Source: Candidatus Villigracilis proximus
Lineage (GTDB): Bacteria > Chloroflexota > Anaerolineae > Anaerolineales > Villigracilaceae
Reading direction: 5' to 3'
Length of the DNA: 64,000 nt
Assembly: GCA_016715195.1 (NCBI GenBank)
Contig: JADKBB010000011.1
Coordinates: 1 to 64,000, forward strand
Each line of letters starts with the position of its first letter. The first letter of the stretch is position 1. A program made the translations under genes and the position numbers. The notes under the pieces are model-generated. The model was given only the letters and a program-made list of their open reading frames with translations. It searched no databases and was not told where the DNA came from. Positions 28,599 to 39,828 of this stretch are shown here, in pieces.

Positions 28599-31242
28599 TT
28601 ATTTTATTTGTGCCAATTCTTTTTCGATCTTCTCAAGCGTTTCCTGCGAAACAAAATTGGGGTGACGATACGCAACCTGCTCAAGGGTCATATCGTGAGC
28701 CATGCTCATATCTGCCATGAGCAAAAAGCCGCCGAGATGTTTGGACATCACAACATGACCGTCCGGGTCGGCAAAGAGGGACTTGATCGTGAGTCCCGCG
28801 TGCAGACGTGAAGCGCGTTTTTCAGGTTCAATGGTCACTGTCTCCTTCAGGCGGATGTCCCGGCTGGATGCGCCAACGAGAATTTCAAAATCACCTGCTT
28901 CGGTTGACCATGCGTTTTTGATGGTGTCAAAATACCAGAAGGCTTCGCGGTTCAACTTAAAAGTGACGGTCTTGGTTTCTTTCGGTTGAAGTTCGATCTT
29001 CTCGAATGCCTTGAGCTCTTTATTAGGCCGCGCAAATGTGGACTGGTCATCACGCACATACAGTTGAACAACTTCCTTGCCAGATACTTTGCCTGTGTTG
29101 GTTACGTCCACTTTCACTTCGAGGGTTTCATCTGGCGTGAAGGATGTTTTGCTGATTTGCAGATTGCTGTACTTAAAGGTTGTATAGGAAAGTCCGTGAC
29201 CAAATGGGAAGAGCGGCTTTACTTTCTTCTTGTCGTAATAACGATAGCCAACGAATATGCCTTCGCCATAATGGACTTTTCCATTTTCGCCGGGGTAATT
29301 GATGTAAGCGGGGTTATCTTCCAAACGCACCGGGAAGGTGGTGGGAAGTTTTCCGCTTGGGTTCACATCACCAAAGAGCACATCCGAAAGAGCGTTGCCC
29401 TGCTCCTGACCGTTGTACCAAAGTTGAAGAATGGCAGGCACTTCGTTCACCCACGGCATTTCAACGGGCGAACCAACATTCAACACCACAACCGTGTTGG
29501 GGTTGGCTGCCACAACCTGACGGATCAGTTCATCCTGCTTGCCCGGCAGTTTCATATCCACACGGTCAAAGCCTTCGGATTCCCAATCGCCATTCAAACC
29601 AACAACGACCACGGCAACATCAGAACGGCGGGCGAGTTCCACGGCTTCGGCGATCATGTCCACAGCGTGCGGAGGCTGATGCCCAAAACCAACGGAACGC
29701 CAGCGCGGGCTGCCCTTCCAGTAATATTCCACTTTGATGTCGTATGCTTTGCCGCCTTCCAATTCAAGCGAGGCGGTCTTTTCTTTTCCCAGATCAGAAT
29801 CTGCCCAATGGTCAATGACCAGCTCCCCGTTAAGAAAGAGGCGCGCCCATCCCATTGCAGAAAGAGACAGGGTATGAAGTCCGCTTTCCTGCGGCGTGAA
29901 GAGTCCTTCCATCCGCATGGAGAAAGTTATCCTGCGGAACCTGCGGAACGCTTTTATCAAACCAGCCATGCTGCACGCGGGTGGTGGTTTCAACATACAA
30001 GGGTTCGCCCGCAAATTCAGTGCCAGCGAACAGGCTCAGGCGCAACCCGCTTTCGCCGCCGGGTGTGGACAATGTTTCAGGCGCAGGCGCGGGCAGGCTC
30101 TTGTAGATAAAGGAACCGGCGGCGGCTTCGACCAAAACATCCTTGCCTTCGGGGTCGTTCACGCCGTCAAACGGCGAGACGGTGTAATGCGGGGTGACGC
30201 TGGAACTGCCGCCGCCCAAAATTTGCGCGGTGCGGGCATACGGGCCGATCATGGCGATGGTCTTCACATTGGCGAGCGGCAGAATGCCGTCGTTCTTGAG
30301 CAGCACAATTGCTTCCTGCGCGGCTGCGCGAATGATGGCGCGGTGCTCAGGTTTGTCTTCGCCTTTTTCAGGTTGGAGATTTGGATTTTCGAACAGACCG
30401 GCTTTTTCCAACACCCCAAGCAGACGACGAACTTTGTCGTTCAATCTTTCTTCGGTCAGGGTGCCGCTTTCGAGAGCCTTTTTCACCACCTCGGCAGCCA
30501 TCCAGCGCGCGGGGCCGGGCATTTCAATATCGAGTCCGCCGGAGGGGACGCCTTCGTCATACGTGCCGAACCAATCGGACATGACGATGCCGTCATAGTT
30601 CCATTCGCCTTTGAGAATTTCAAGCAGCGAATGATCGTACTCGCAGGCATAGACTCCGTTGACGCGGTTGTAGGATGACATCACCGCCCACGGATTGGAA
30701 TTGCGGATGGCGATGCGGAACGGCTCAAGATAAATTTCGCGCAGGGTGCGTTCGTCCACTTCGGAGCTGATCGAGAAGCGTTCGTATTCCTGATCGTTGG
30801 CGATGAAATGTTTGATGCACGCGCCCAGACCTTTATCCTGAATGCCTTTGATGTAGGCAGATGCCATCATGCCGCTCAGGAACGGGTCTTCGGAATAACA
30901 TTCAAAGTTGCGTCCCGCGATGGGCGTGCGGTGAATGTTGACGGTTGGAGCAAGCAAAATGTGCGCGCCTTTGGCTTTGAGTTCATCGGCCAACACGTTG
31001 CCAACTTTTTCCACGATCTCTGGATTCCATGTTGCGCCGAGAGCGATGCCCACAGGCGTTGCAACGGATGGTGACGCCATGCTTCCCCATGCACCGCGCG
31101 CGCCGTTCGGCCCGTCTGTCGTTTTGAATTGCGGAATGCCGAGGCGAGGAACAGGGACGCTGTGCCACAAGTCCGCACCTGCGAGCATGGATATTTTTTC
31201 GTCGAGGGTCATTTGGGAAAGAAGGTCGTCAATACGAGACAT
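28599..31242 (-). CDS. GH3 beta-glucosidase with PA14 domain, one frameshift
   Basis: About 880 residues when joined. The N-terminal TIM barrel has TDGPNGARG, the substrate-binding GRNFECYSEDPFLSG and KHFIANDQEYER, and the nucleophile D223 in IVMSDWFGTYDEG. The (alpha/beta)6 sandwich has AIVLLKNDGILPL; it is interrupted by a PA14 insert (LYVETTTRVQHGWF to VEYYWKGSPRWRSVGFG). The sandwich then resumes and an FnIII-like domain ends the protein. The frame breaks near 29920-29926 inside the PA14 domain (PQDNF joins SMRMEGLFTPQ), one base short. ATG 31242 has GGAG about seven bases upstream. PA14-bearing GH3 enzymes often favour beta-glucosides with bulky aglycones. Cytoplasmic, since no signal peptide is present. 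Confidence 0.88.
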
Positions 31243-31290
31243 GGGGAACTCCAAGAAAATGATGAATGAGGAAGGATGAATGATGAATTT

Positions 31291-31345
31291 GGACGGTGGA
31301 CGGTAGACCGTCTCTTCACGGTCTGTGGTCTACGGTCCACCGTCC
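31291..31345. repeat. 18-base near-perfect inverted repeat in the GH3/GH5 gap
   Basis: GGACGGTGGACGGTAGAC (31291-31308) pairs with GTCTACGGTCCACCGTCC (31328-31345), 17 of 18 positions. The spacer (CGTCTCTTCACGGTCTGTG region) continues the same wording. It lies ten bases after the GH5-like stop codon on the minus strand and could end or stabilise that transcript. Confidence 0.75.
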
Positions 31346-31354
31346 GTCGTCTAA

Positions 31355-32590
31355 TTATTTTGTTTCACCAAGATCTGCAAGATATTTTGCATACAGATCC
31401 ACAAGATAGCCAAGGGGTTCTTTGTAAAAATCATCGGGGTCGATTGTGATCTTTGCGTAATCAGGGATCGGCTTGACCTGCGGATTTGTCTTCGCAAATT
31501 CCTGAATGACTTTTGCGTGAGGCTTGAGCGAACCATCGGGACGAACCAATCCAAAGAAGCGTTCATGTATTGCGTTATCGCATGGCGGTTTGTTCCATAA
31601 CTCGGGGATGTAATCTGCATAGCACCAGAGCATGGCGCCTGTTGCGCCGCTGTCCTGCAGCTTGGGAATGGTCAGGCGCAGGAATTCGGCGAAGTCTTCT
31701 TCGCTTGCCATGAATTGCTCGCGTTCGCGGCCAGTGGATTCTGTCCATTTAATAATATGGCTGGCTTCCCCTGGCTGCGCTGTGCAGCCGCCGAATTCTT
31801 CCATGAGGACGGGCTTGCCGCCCAAGGCGGCGGTCAATGCACAGGTGAACGGGACAAAATCAGGGTCAAGGTTTTGACGCGCCCAGGGTGTGTACATCGG
31901 GTAGGAGTGCATAACGGCAACATCCGTCTGCGCGTACACTTTATCGATACGCAGTCCGTTATCCATGTGCAGGTTGGCGCTATGCAATCCGCTGGTGACG
32001 GGATGATTCGGGTCAATCGATTTGATCAGACCGACCATTTCCTTTGTCCATGCTCCGCCTTCTTCTGCGGAGTGAGGCCAGGCGAAGAGATCGGGTTCGT
32101 TGCCGAGATTCCACATCCAAATGGCGGGATGATCCTTGAGTCTGGTGACAACTGTTTTGAGAAGCAATCGCGATGCATTCAGTGCCATCTCGTCATGGAA
32201 CATGTTGCGGTAGCCCACCTGTACCGCTTTGCCTTTGTTGATGATCTCTTTTTTCAATCCTGTATATGGATGATCGTCGCCGCCCAGCAGCCAGCTCGGA
32301 CTCCAGTTCGGGCCGCTCATGTGACCGGTGAAGAAGGTCAGGTCAACGCCGAGGCCGTTTTCAGCGGCGATGTCGCAGACGGTCACGAGGTTGTCGAGCG
32401 CGGTCTGCGAAACCGAATCAGGCTCGGGCTGGAAATCTTCCCAAAGCAGGAAGAAGCGGACAACATCCAAACCGATCTCTTTGATCACACTAAATTCTTC
32501 GCGTACTTCGCCCGCGTCAAAATTACTCCACCAATACATTGCCTTGCGACGCGGCCAGTAGTTCACACCGAGGGTAAATTTTTCTGACAT
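31355..32590 (-). CDS. GH5-like (clan GH-A) glycoside hydrolase
   Basis: A 411-residue TIM-barrel hydrolase. It starts MSEKFTLGVNYWPRRKAMYW. The acid/base is E165 in WNLGNEPDLFAWP and the nucleophile is E265 in PVLMEEFGG, the clan GH-A spacing. The tryptophan-rich blocks and LGNEPDLF resemble GH5 mannanase/mannosidase-like enzymes, but the exact family is not certain. There is no signal peptide. AAAGGA precedes the start. It sits next to the GH130 phosphorylase gene, and near the GH2 beta-mannosidase, so beta-mannoside hydrolysis is the favoured guess. Confidence 0.8.
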   Translation of the reverse strand: MSEKFTLGVNYWPRRKAMYWWSNFDAGEVREEFSVIKEIGLDVVRFFLLWEDFQPEPDSVSQTALDNLVTVCDIAAENGLGVDLTFFTGHMSGPNWSPSWLLGGDDHPYTGLKKEIINKGKAVQVGYRNMFHDEMALNASRLLLKTVVTRLKDHPAIWMWNLGNEPDLFAWPHSAEEGGAWTKEMVGLIKSIDPNHPVTSGLHSANLHMDNGLRIDKVYAQTDVAVMHSYPMYTPWARQNLDPDFVPFTCALTAALGGKPVLMEEFGGCTAQPGEASHIIKWTESTGREREQFMASEEDFAEFLRLTIPKLQDSGATGAMLWCYADYIPELWNKPPCDNAIHERFFGLVRPDGSLKPHAKVIQEFAKTNPQVKPIPDYAKITIDPDDFYKEPLGYLVDLYAKYLADLGETK

Positions 32591-32606
32591 TATTAAATCC
32601 TTTGGT

Positions 32607-32634
32607 TGTAGTAACGACTGAAGTCGTTACTACA
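32607..32634. repeat. Perfect 13-base-arm palindrome between GH5-like and GH130 genes
   Basis: TGTAGTAACGACT (32607-32619), two-base centre GA, then the exact complement AGTCGTTACTACA (32622-32634). The centre GACT-GA-AGTC has the same form as the palindrome at 37193. It ends seven bases before the GH130 stop. Confidence 0.8.
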
Positions 32635-32640
32635 GTTGAG

Positions 32641-33612
32641 TTACAGTTCCGAAGTTGATTTCACAAAGTCGAGGACTTCATTCACTTTGGCAAATGCAAG
32701 GCCGGTCACAGTATCCGCTCCGCCGTAATAGATGGCAATGCGGCCAGTCGGTTCGTCATAAAGCGCGGCGCAGGGGAATGCCACATTGGGCACATCGCCT
32801 ACGCATTCGTAAATTTTCTGCGGCGAAAGCAGGTAGGGGCCGCCGCGCGCAATGACTTTCCAGGGCTGTTCAAGGTCAAGCAGGGCGGCGCCGAAGCTGT
32901 AGACAAATCCGTTGCAGGATGTGAGAACGCCGTGATAGAACAACAGCCAGCCTTCGGGGGTTTCAATGGGCACGGGGCCGGCGCCGATCTTTGTGCTTTG
33001 CCAGCCGCCTTTGGTTCCCATCACGAAGCGATGCCCGCCCCAGTGAACCATGTCCGGGCTTTGGCTGATGTAGATATCGCCAAAGGGTGTGTGACCATTG
33101 TCGCTTGGGCGGCTGAACATCATGTATTTGTTATTGATCTTGCGCGGGAACAAGACACCATTGCGGTTGAAAGGCAGAAGCGCATTTTCAAGGAATGTGA
33201 ATTTCTCGAAATCAAACGTGTACCCAATTCCAATGGTTGGGCCGTGATAGCCATTGCACCAACTGACATAATAACGATCTTCCAGCCAGACCACACGCGG
33301 ATCGTAGCGATATTGGAATGTGCTGAGTTCGGGATCATCGTAATGCCATTCGATCGGGTCATTATCCAGCTTCCAGTTGATGCCGTCATCGCTGAATCCG
33401 CGATGCACATTCATGTCGCGCTTTTTATTGTCACAGCGGAACACACCAGCGAACTTGCCTTTGAACGGCACGACCGCGCTGTTGAAAATGCTGTTCGATG
33501 AAGGGATCAAATCACGCGGAATGATGGGGTTGGCGTCGTAGCGCCAGACCACATCAGAATTGCCTGCGGGTCGTTCCTGCCAGGGGATGTTGGGGAGAGC
33601 GTTGTTATTCAT
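32641..33612 (-). CDS. GH130 beta-mannoside phosphorylase
   Basis: A 323-residue five-bladed propeller enzyme. Family 130 blocks are visible: NPIIPRDLIPSSNSIFNSAVV, VHRGFSDDGINW, the catalytic-aspartate motif YRYDPRVVWLEDRYY, LFPRKINNKYMMFSRPSD, KIGAGPVPIETPEGWLLFYHG and IYYGGADTVTGLA. These enzymes reversibly phosphorolyse beta-mannosyl linkages, giving mannose 1-phosphate; members of this subgroup act on mannosyl-glucose or manno-oligosaccharides. GGATA precedes the start. With the GH94 enzyme this gives the locus two energy-saving phosphorylases, for cello- and mannosyl units, consistent with glucomannan-derived oligosaccharides. Confidence 0.88.
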   Translation of the reverse strand: MNNNALPNIPWQERPAGNSDVVWRYDANPIIPRDLIPSSNSIFNSAVVPFKGKFAGVFRCDNKKRDMNVHRGFSDDGINWKLDNDPIEWHYDDPELSTFQYRYDPRVVWLEDRYYVSWCNGYHGPTIGIGYTFDFEKFTFLENALLPFNRNGVLFPRKINNKYMMFSRPSDNGHTPFGDIYISQSPDMVHWGGHRFVMGTKGGWQSTKIGAGPVPIETPEGWLLFYHGVLTSCNGFVYSFGAALLDLEQPWKVIARGGPYLLSPQKIYECVGDVPNVAFPCAALYDEPTGRIAIYYGGADTVTGLAFAKVNEVLDFVKSTSEL

Positions 33613-33639
33613 GGTTGATAGGTATCCTTTTGGAAAAAT

Positions 33640-35931
33640 TTAAAGAGCCTGAACCTGCGCGAGGAAACCTGCCACAATATCTTCAGCGGGCATGGGCAGC
33701 GAACTTTGCTGGAACATCAACACACTCACCAGCGGCATATCGCTAAACATTTCCATGATGTCCATGCCGATGGCGCCGTCCGTTGCATAGCGTTCATCTT
33801 CACCGCCGCCGCTAAATAATTTACGGCTCTCGGTTTCCATCATTTGATAGAACGGGCCAAAGACCACACTGCCGCGCGGGTCGGCCATCCATTCACGGAT
33901 GGTGGATTCTTTGTCAAGAATGCAGGGCAGGTTCAGGGTCGATTCGAGCGTCACCGTCAGAGACTCGCGAATGTCCGCGGCGGAGGCAGCGATCAGGATG
34001 TCGAACTCTCCGTTCTCGGTGATCCATTGTTTGTATTCGGGATGATAGTAGGCAAAGGAGCGGAAATCCAATTGGATGGAAACGGACTTGGTCTCGCCCG
34101 GCTTGAGCTCGACTTTTGCGAAGCCTTTCAATTCCTTTTCGGGGCGCCTCAAACCTGACTTTTGGTCGTGGACGTACACCTGAACAGTTTCCTTCCCTGC
34201 GACATTGCCCGTGTTCGTAACATCCACTGTGACTGTCAGACCATCCACATCCTTGAAATTCTTCGCAGAGACTTTTGCATTGCTGTAGGCGAATGTGGTG
34301 TAACTTAATCCATAGCCGAAGGGGAATAACACTGGCATTTCTTTGGCATCATAGTAGCGATAGCCAATGAACAGACCTTCGCCATAATGCACTTCACCTG
34401 CGCCGCCCGGCCAGTTGATGTGCGCGGGCGTATCAGAGAGTTTGAGCGGGAAGGTCTCGGCCAGTTTGCCGCTGGGGTTGACTCTGCCAAAAAGCACATC
34501 GGCAACCGCTGCGCCGCCAGCCTGTCCCATCATCCACGATTCGAGCACCGCATCCACATCGTCGATCCATGCGCTCATTGCCACGGGCGCGCCATTGTTC
34601 AACACCACCACAGTATGCTTCTGAACCTTGGACACCGCCTTGATCAACGCGATCTGCTGATCGGTCAGGTCGAGGTCGGGACGGTCATAGCCTTCGGATT
34701 CTTTGAAGGTCGGTAAAGCGATGTAAAGAATTGCCACATCCGCAGATTGGGCGAGGCCAACCGCCTGATCGATCATGCCCTGATTGAAGGAATTATCGCT
34801 GGGGTAGCCTTCCGCATAAGTCAGCTCGGAATTCTCAGCGCGGGCTTGCAGTTCCTTGTACGGCATGGCCACTTTGGTGGGATGGATGTGTGAACTGCCG
34901 CCGCCCTGGAAGTGGGCAGTTTCAGCCGAGCGGCCGATCACGGCAATATGCTGTTGTCCTTTGAGAGGCAGAATACCGTTGTTCTTGAGCAGCACCATAC
35001 CTTCGGAAGCGATCTTGCGCGCCAGCTCGTGGTGTGCATCAATGTCAAATTTGCCAGTCTTGGGAGTTTCCTGGGCTTTGAAAACAATCCGCAAAATACG
35101 GCGCACGGATTCATCGAGGACGGCTTCATCCAACTCGCCAGAGTTAACAGCATCTACGACGGCTTTGACGCGGCGTTCCTGAGGACCGGGCATTTCCCAA
35201 TCCAACCCGCCCTTCAATGCAGCCACACGGTCACGCACCGCGCCCCAATCCGAAACGACAAGGCCTTCAAATCCCCATTCATTTTTCAGGATCTCGGTCA
35301 GCAGGTAATGATGTTCGGAAGCGAATGTGCCATTGACCTTGTTATACGAGCACATCACCGTCCAGGGTTGGGCTTGCTTGACGGCCTTTTCAAACGCCGT
35401 CAGGTAAATTTCACGCAAGGTGCGTTCGTCTATTTCAGCGCTGATGCTGAAGCGTTGGAATTCCTGATTGTTCGCAGCATAATGTTTGAGTGACGTACCC
35501 ACGCCGCGGCTTTGAATGCCGTTGATCATGCTGGCAGCCATTTCACCCGCCAGATAGGGATCTTCGGAAAAATATTCAAAGTTACGTCCGCCCAACGGAG
35601 AGCGTTTCATGTTCGCGCCGGGGCCAAGCAAAACGTCCACATTGAGGGCGATGCATTCCTCAGCCAGAGCCTCGCCCATTTTGTGGATCAACTCCACGTC
35701 CCAGGTGGAAGCGAGACAGGACGCGGTGGGGAAGCAGGTGGCGGGCAGACTCTCCATCATCATGGCGTGGACATCGGGCACACGTCGAACACCATGCGGG
35801 CCATCAGATACGATCATTTCAGGCACGCCCAGCCGTTCGACTGGAGTCGTTGTCCATGCGCTGGCGCCGGTGCAGAGAGCGGCTTTTTCTTCGAGGGTCA
35901 TTTGCGAAATAATGGATTGAATATTTTTCAT
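33640..35931 (-). CDS. GH3 beta-glucosidase/beta-xylosidase
   Basis: An intact 763-residue family 3 enzyme. The order is TIM barrel (SDGPHGVRRVP, GRNFEYFSEDPYLAGE, KHYAANNQEFQRFSIS, nucleophile D228 in LVVSDWGAVRDR), sandwich domain (GMVLLKNNGILPLKG, FKESEGYDRPDLDLTD), then an FnIII-like domain (VTVDVTNTGNVAGKETVQVY). No PA14 domain and no signal peptide. A short C-terminal tail (FSDMPLVSVLMFQQSS) is also found in similar clustered GH3 proteins. It starts MKNIQS, as does the GH2 gene nearby. Expected to remove terminal beta-glucose or related residues from imported oligosaccharides. Confidence 0.92.
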   Translation of the reverse strand: MKNIQSIISQMTLEEKAALCTGASAWTTTPVERLGVPEMIVSDGPHGVRRVPDVHAMMMESLPATCFPTASCLASTWDVELIHKMGEALAEECIALNVDVLLGPGANMKRSPLGGRNFEYFSEDPYLAGEMAASMINGIQSRGVGTSLKHYAANNQEFQRFSISAEIDERTLREIYLTAFEKAVKQAQPWTVMCSYNKVNGTFASEHHYLLTEILKNEWGFEGLVVSDWGAVRDRVAALKGGLDWEMPGPQERRVKAVVDAVNSGELDEAVLDESVRRILRIVFKAQETPKTGKFDIDAHHELARKIASEGMVLLKNNGILPLKGQQHIAVIGRSAETAHFQGGGSSHIHPTKVAMPYKELQARAENSELTYAEGYPSDNSFNQGMIDQAVGLAQSADVAILYIALPTFKESEGYDRPDLDLTDQQIALIKAVSKVQKHTVVVLNNGAPVAMSAWIDDVDAVLESWMMGQAGGAAVADVLFGRVNPSGKLAETFPLKLSDTPAHINWPGGAGEVHYGEGLFIGYRYYDAKEMPVLFPFGYGLSYTTFAYSNAKVSAKNFKDVDGLTVTVDVTNTGNVAGKETVQVYVHDQKSGLRRPEKELKGFAKVELKPGETKSVSIQLDFRSFAYYHPEYKQWITENGEFDILIAASAADIRESLTVTLESTLNLPCILDKESTIREWMADPRGSVVFGPFYQMMETESRKLFSGGGEDERYATDGAIGMDIMEMFSDMPLVSVLMFQQSSLPMPAEDIVAGFLAQVQAL

Positions 35932-35958
35932 GTCAGCTTTTCCTTTTGGATTTATTTT

Positions 35959-37174
35959 TTAGATACTCTCTTGCAATTTGGCAGCGGGCTGTGCAAAGCG
36001 ATACGTAGCAAACAGCCCGGCAAATAAAATGACCAAACAAATCGGGACAACTTCCAGCGAGGTTTGGCGGGCAAGCACTCCGATCAAACTTGGGATGATG
36101 GCCGTGCCCAGACCTGCAGCCGCCATTTGCATGCCGATGGTGTTGGCCGCAAAATGATCGCCAACCCGTGCGCTTGTGCCGGACATCATGGCAGGGAAGA
36201 CAGGGGCAACGGCAAAGCCCATGAGCGCAACCGCCAGCAGATTTACAGATTCAGACGGGTTCCACCACAGCAAGATCGCGCCGATAAACGCCAGCACAAC
36301 ACCGCCTTGAACCAATGTGTTGATCCCCATCCGTTTGGCATACACCCCGGCAAGAATGCGGCCAATTGTGAAAGTAGCCCAATAACTGCCTGCCCAGAAC
36401 CCCGCAATTTGCGGAGGCACGCCGCGCGACTCGGTCAGCAGGCTGTAAGCCCAGGTTCCCAAAGTCACTTCGGCGCCAACGTAAAGGAAGAACAGCAAAA
36501 CGCTTAGCCAGACTTTTGTCTGGCGCATGGTCTCGCTCATGGGAGTGTTGTAATCTGTCAGTTTTTTTTCTGGTTCGCTTTCTTTGGGGGCGTCATCACG
36601 TGCATTCCACAAAGATAGGGTCAGCACAAAACAAGCCGCCATAAAGAATTGAAAGCCGCCGACAACACGATAGCCAACGCGCCAGGAATCGAGATTGGTG
36701 AGCGCAAGGGTCATGATGATCGGGCCGAGCGTTACGCCGATCCCATAGCTGGCATGTAACCATTGCATCAGTCCTTCGCCAAAATGCGCGGCCACGTAGG
36801 TATTCAAACCCGCATCAATTGCGCCTGCTCCCAGCCCTGCAAATACGCCCAGCGCCACCATCATCCACCACGAAGGGACGAGGGTATAGCCGACAAGCGC
36901 GGAACCGGTCAGGGCGCAGCTAAGAGCCAGCAAATTGCCAACGCCCATGCGCGAGATCAACGTGCCGCTCAAAAAGCTGGAGGTCATGTAACCAATCACA
37001 GCGGCGGCCAATAACATTCCCAACGCATCCAGCGGAATGGAAAAGCCCGCGCGGATGGAAGGCCAGGCAACACCCAATAATCCATCGGGCATTCCCAATG
37101 CAATGAAAGGCAACATAAGCCAGAAGGATGAGGCTTAGTTTGGAATAATTTTTTGCAGTGCGGAGTGTGTTCAA
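35959..37174 (-). CDS. MFS transporter, one frameshift near the N-terminus
   Basis: A 12-helix major facilitator protein of about 405 residues. The main frame starts inside the first helix (IALGMPDGLLGVAWPSIR). The missing N-terminus is in the neighbouring frame, from a TTG at 37174 with AAAGGA upstream: NTLRTAKNYSKLSLILLAYV joins AF-IALGMPDG if one base near 37103-37110 is removed. The conserved loop SRMGVGNLLAL and repeated GxxxDxxxN-type helices support the FucP/NHS-like MFS group used for sugar uptake. It lies between a GH3 and a GH2 gene, so uptake of an oligosaccharide or its product is the likely job. Confidence 0.78.
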
Positions 37175-37192
37175 AAAAGAAGATCCTTTATT

Positions 37193-37218
37193 GGATTGCG
37201 GACTTCAGTCCGCAATCC
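37193..37218. repeat. Perfect 12-base-arm palindrome between MFS and GH2 genes
   Basis: GGATTGCGGACT (37193-37204), centre TC, AGTCCGCAATCC (37207-37218). Same architecture as the palindromes at 32607 and 56766: long perfect arms with a two-base TC/GA centre. No U-tract. Confidence 0.8.
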
Positions 37219-37244
37219 GATTCCATGTAAAAGGTGAGATAGCA

Positions 37245-39730
37245 CTAACCAACAGCGCCGTGTGAAAAAGAGTCATACACGGAGCGGAGTTGAAACGCTT
37301 TTCGCGCTTGTTCCAATGTCCAACCTGCGGGCAGCGGACAGGTAACTCGAACGGTTCTACCAGCGGGAAGGTTGAAGTAGTTATCGCTGAAAACAACATC
37401 TGCATCTGCGAGAGATACTTCCACGAGAAGCGCGAGAGAACGTGAAGTCAGGTCAATGAGTAATTGGCCGCCTTCATTATGAAGTTTCGCGGTTACAGAT
37501 GGTTCGCTCAAAGATACATGTTTGATCGGAGCAAAGTTCGCTGTCTGACGGGACACGAACTTGTCACCCTGCCAAAGTTCGGCGATGAAAACCGAGGCGC
37601 GAGTGTTTTCGTCTGAAATGCGGTCGGAGAAATCAAGCTCACAGATTTTCGCAGCAGCTTGCGGCGCGGCATGAACCGTCTCTTGTCCCGAAGTGAGGAC
37701 TTCGCCGTTGAGAGTCTCAATGACCAGCGCAGAGTTCCATCCCAAGATTCAAGTTTTTCATTGGTTACATAAACGCTCTGTTTGGGCGGCACATCTTCGA
37801 TGGAAAGCATGAGCGGCGAGAAGAAGCGGCGGGTGGCGTAGTGCAGCGCCTTCCAACGTCCGAAGTAATCGAGGCTCGACCACGAAGCGACAGGCCAGCA
37901 GTCGTTGAGCTGCCAATATAAAATTCCGGCAACGCGGTCAGGGTGGCGGCGCCAATGTTCCACGCCGTAACGAATGCCCTCTGCCTGCAAAACCATGCTC
38001 AAATAAACCAGCGATTCAAAATCCTTGGGCAGGCGGAAGGTATCGAGCATCTGCCCGACCATCAGCGAATTTCCGCTGGCGTTTTTCTGGTGCATCTCCA
38101 TCACGTAGGAGGTCATGTTCCAATCGGCTTCATCCGCATAGGTGCGGATGGTCGCCAGCGGCGGCAGCGCCTGAAAACCGAACTCGCTCATGAAGCGCGG
38201 ATATTGATCGCGATATGCAGTGAATGGCTTGCGTCCGTGCCACACATCCCAATAATGGGCATCGCCTTGAAGCTGTCCGTTCGGGCTTTCAAACGGAGTA
38301 TCAGAAGACGGCGAGCTGGGCCAATACGAATGATCGGCGTCTTCCGCCAAACACCACTCGGGCAGCGTGTGATGGAAGAACTGATCGTAGGCGGCTTTCA
38401 AACCCTGCAACTCAGGGTCCTTCCAATTCCAATCCACCCAGCCCCATTCCATTTCATTGTTGCCGCACCACAACGCAAGGCTCGCGCGATGGCGCAAACG
38501 GCGCACATTCTCAACCACTTCCACTTTGACGTTATCAAGAAATTCCTGCGTGTCCAACGGATAAATGCTGCACGAGAAAATAAATTCCTGCCAGACCAAA
38601 ATTCCATAGCGGTCGCAAAGATCGTAAAAACGTTCCTCTTCATAAAAGCCGCCGCCCCACACGCGCAGCATATTCTGGTGCGTCTCAACCGCCGAGCGAA
38701 TCAGCCCTTCGAGGTACTCATCCGAAATGCGGGTGGGGAAAGAGTCAGCAGGAATCCAATTGGAACCTTTGGACATGATCGCAACATTGTTGACCACAAA
38801 CTCAAAAGATTTTCCCCACTGATCTTTCTGCTGACGCAATTCAATTGTGCGCAGGCCGATCTGGTAATTCCGTTTATCCAGTTGTTTGATGTCTTTATCG
38901 ACGAGGGATATTTCCACCTGATAGAGCGGCTGTGCTCCGTAGCCATTCGGCCACCAAAGCTGCGCCTCTTTTATCTGGACCTGTAAACTGGTCTCGCCAC
39001 CTTGGGCAATTGCCACGCTGGTTTCAAAAACCTTGCCATCGGGCGCAACAACGCGCATGGTCGCAGAGCGGGGCGCTTCGTCCCAGCTTTGAACAGAGAC
39101 GCGCGCTTCGACAGTCACCTGTCCATCCACATGATCCTGCCGCAGATGAACATCAGCGAAGCGTGCCGCGCTGTAACCTTCCAAACGAATATCCTTCCAG
39201 ATACCGATCGGCGGAAGCTGTGGACCCCAGTCCCAGCCAAACTGGCAGGGAGCCTTGCGCAAATGCGGCCCGCCGATGATGGCCTGAGAGACACCCGGCA
39301 TGGGGCGAATAGCTTGCTTTTCGGCTGTGTATTTCACAGGCGAAGCAAAGGAGATGGTTAAGTCGTTGGCGCCTTTTGCATTTAATAATGCTTTGACATC
39401 CCATTGATACTGGCGGAACATATTGTCGGTGCGGCCAAGTTCATGACCGTTGAGAACAACTGTCGCGAGAGTATCCAATCCGTCGCAAACCAGAAAAACT
39501 TTTTCTTCGGAAAGCAACTCATCGGTGCAGTTGAAACTGGTGTTGTACACCCAATCAGATTCAGCGACCCATTGAACGCGCTTTTCGTTATCAGCTACAA
39601 AAGGATCGGGGATACGTCCGATTGCCAAAAGATCAGTGTGAACTCCGCCGGGGACGGTGGCAGGCAGCCATTCATTTGTCCCTGCTTGTTGAAATTGCCA
39701 CTTGCCAGTCAAAGATTGAATGTTCTTCAT
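37245..39730 (-). CDS. GH2 beta-mannosidase, one frameshift
   Basis: About 828 residues. The N-terminal sugar-binding domain starts MKNIQSLTGKWQFQQAGTNE and has VPGGVHTDLLAIGRIPDPF, typical of beta-mannosidases, with KAPCQFGWDWGPQLPPIG. In the TIM barrel the acid/base is E426 in WCGNNEMEWGW and the nucleophile E516 in MSEFGFQALP. The frame breaks near 37716-37721, close to the C-terminus (LRWSL joins ETLNGEVLTSG), where one base is missing; the remaining 150 residues form the last beta-sandwich. The enzyme removes terminal beta-mannose in the cytoplasm. Together with GH130 and the GH5-like gene it makes mannan or glucomannan a strong candidate substrate. Confidence 0.9.
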
Positions 39731-39828
39731 GTTATTTTCCTATGATTGGGATGATTAATTCTTTTCTACACTTTTTACAAGCCTGCATTGGCATTAATCA
39801 AGTTGCTGCGGCTTCATTTTTATATTTG

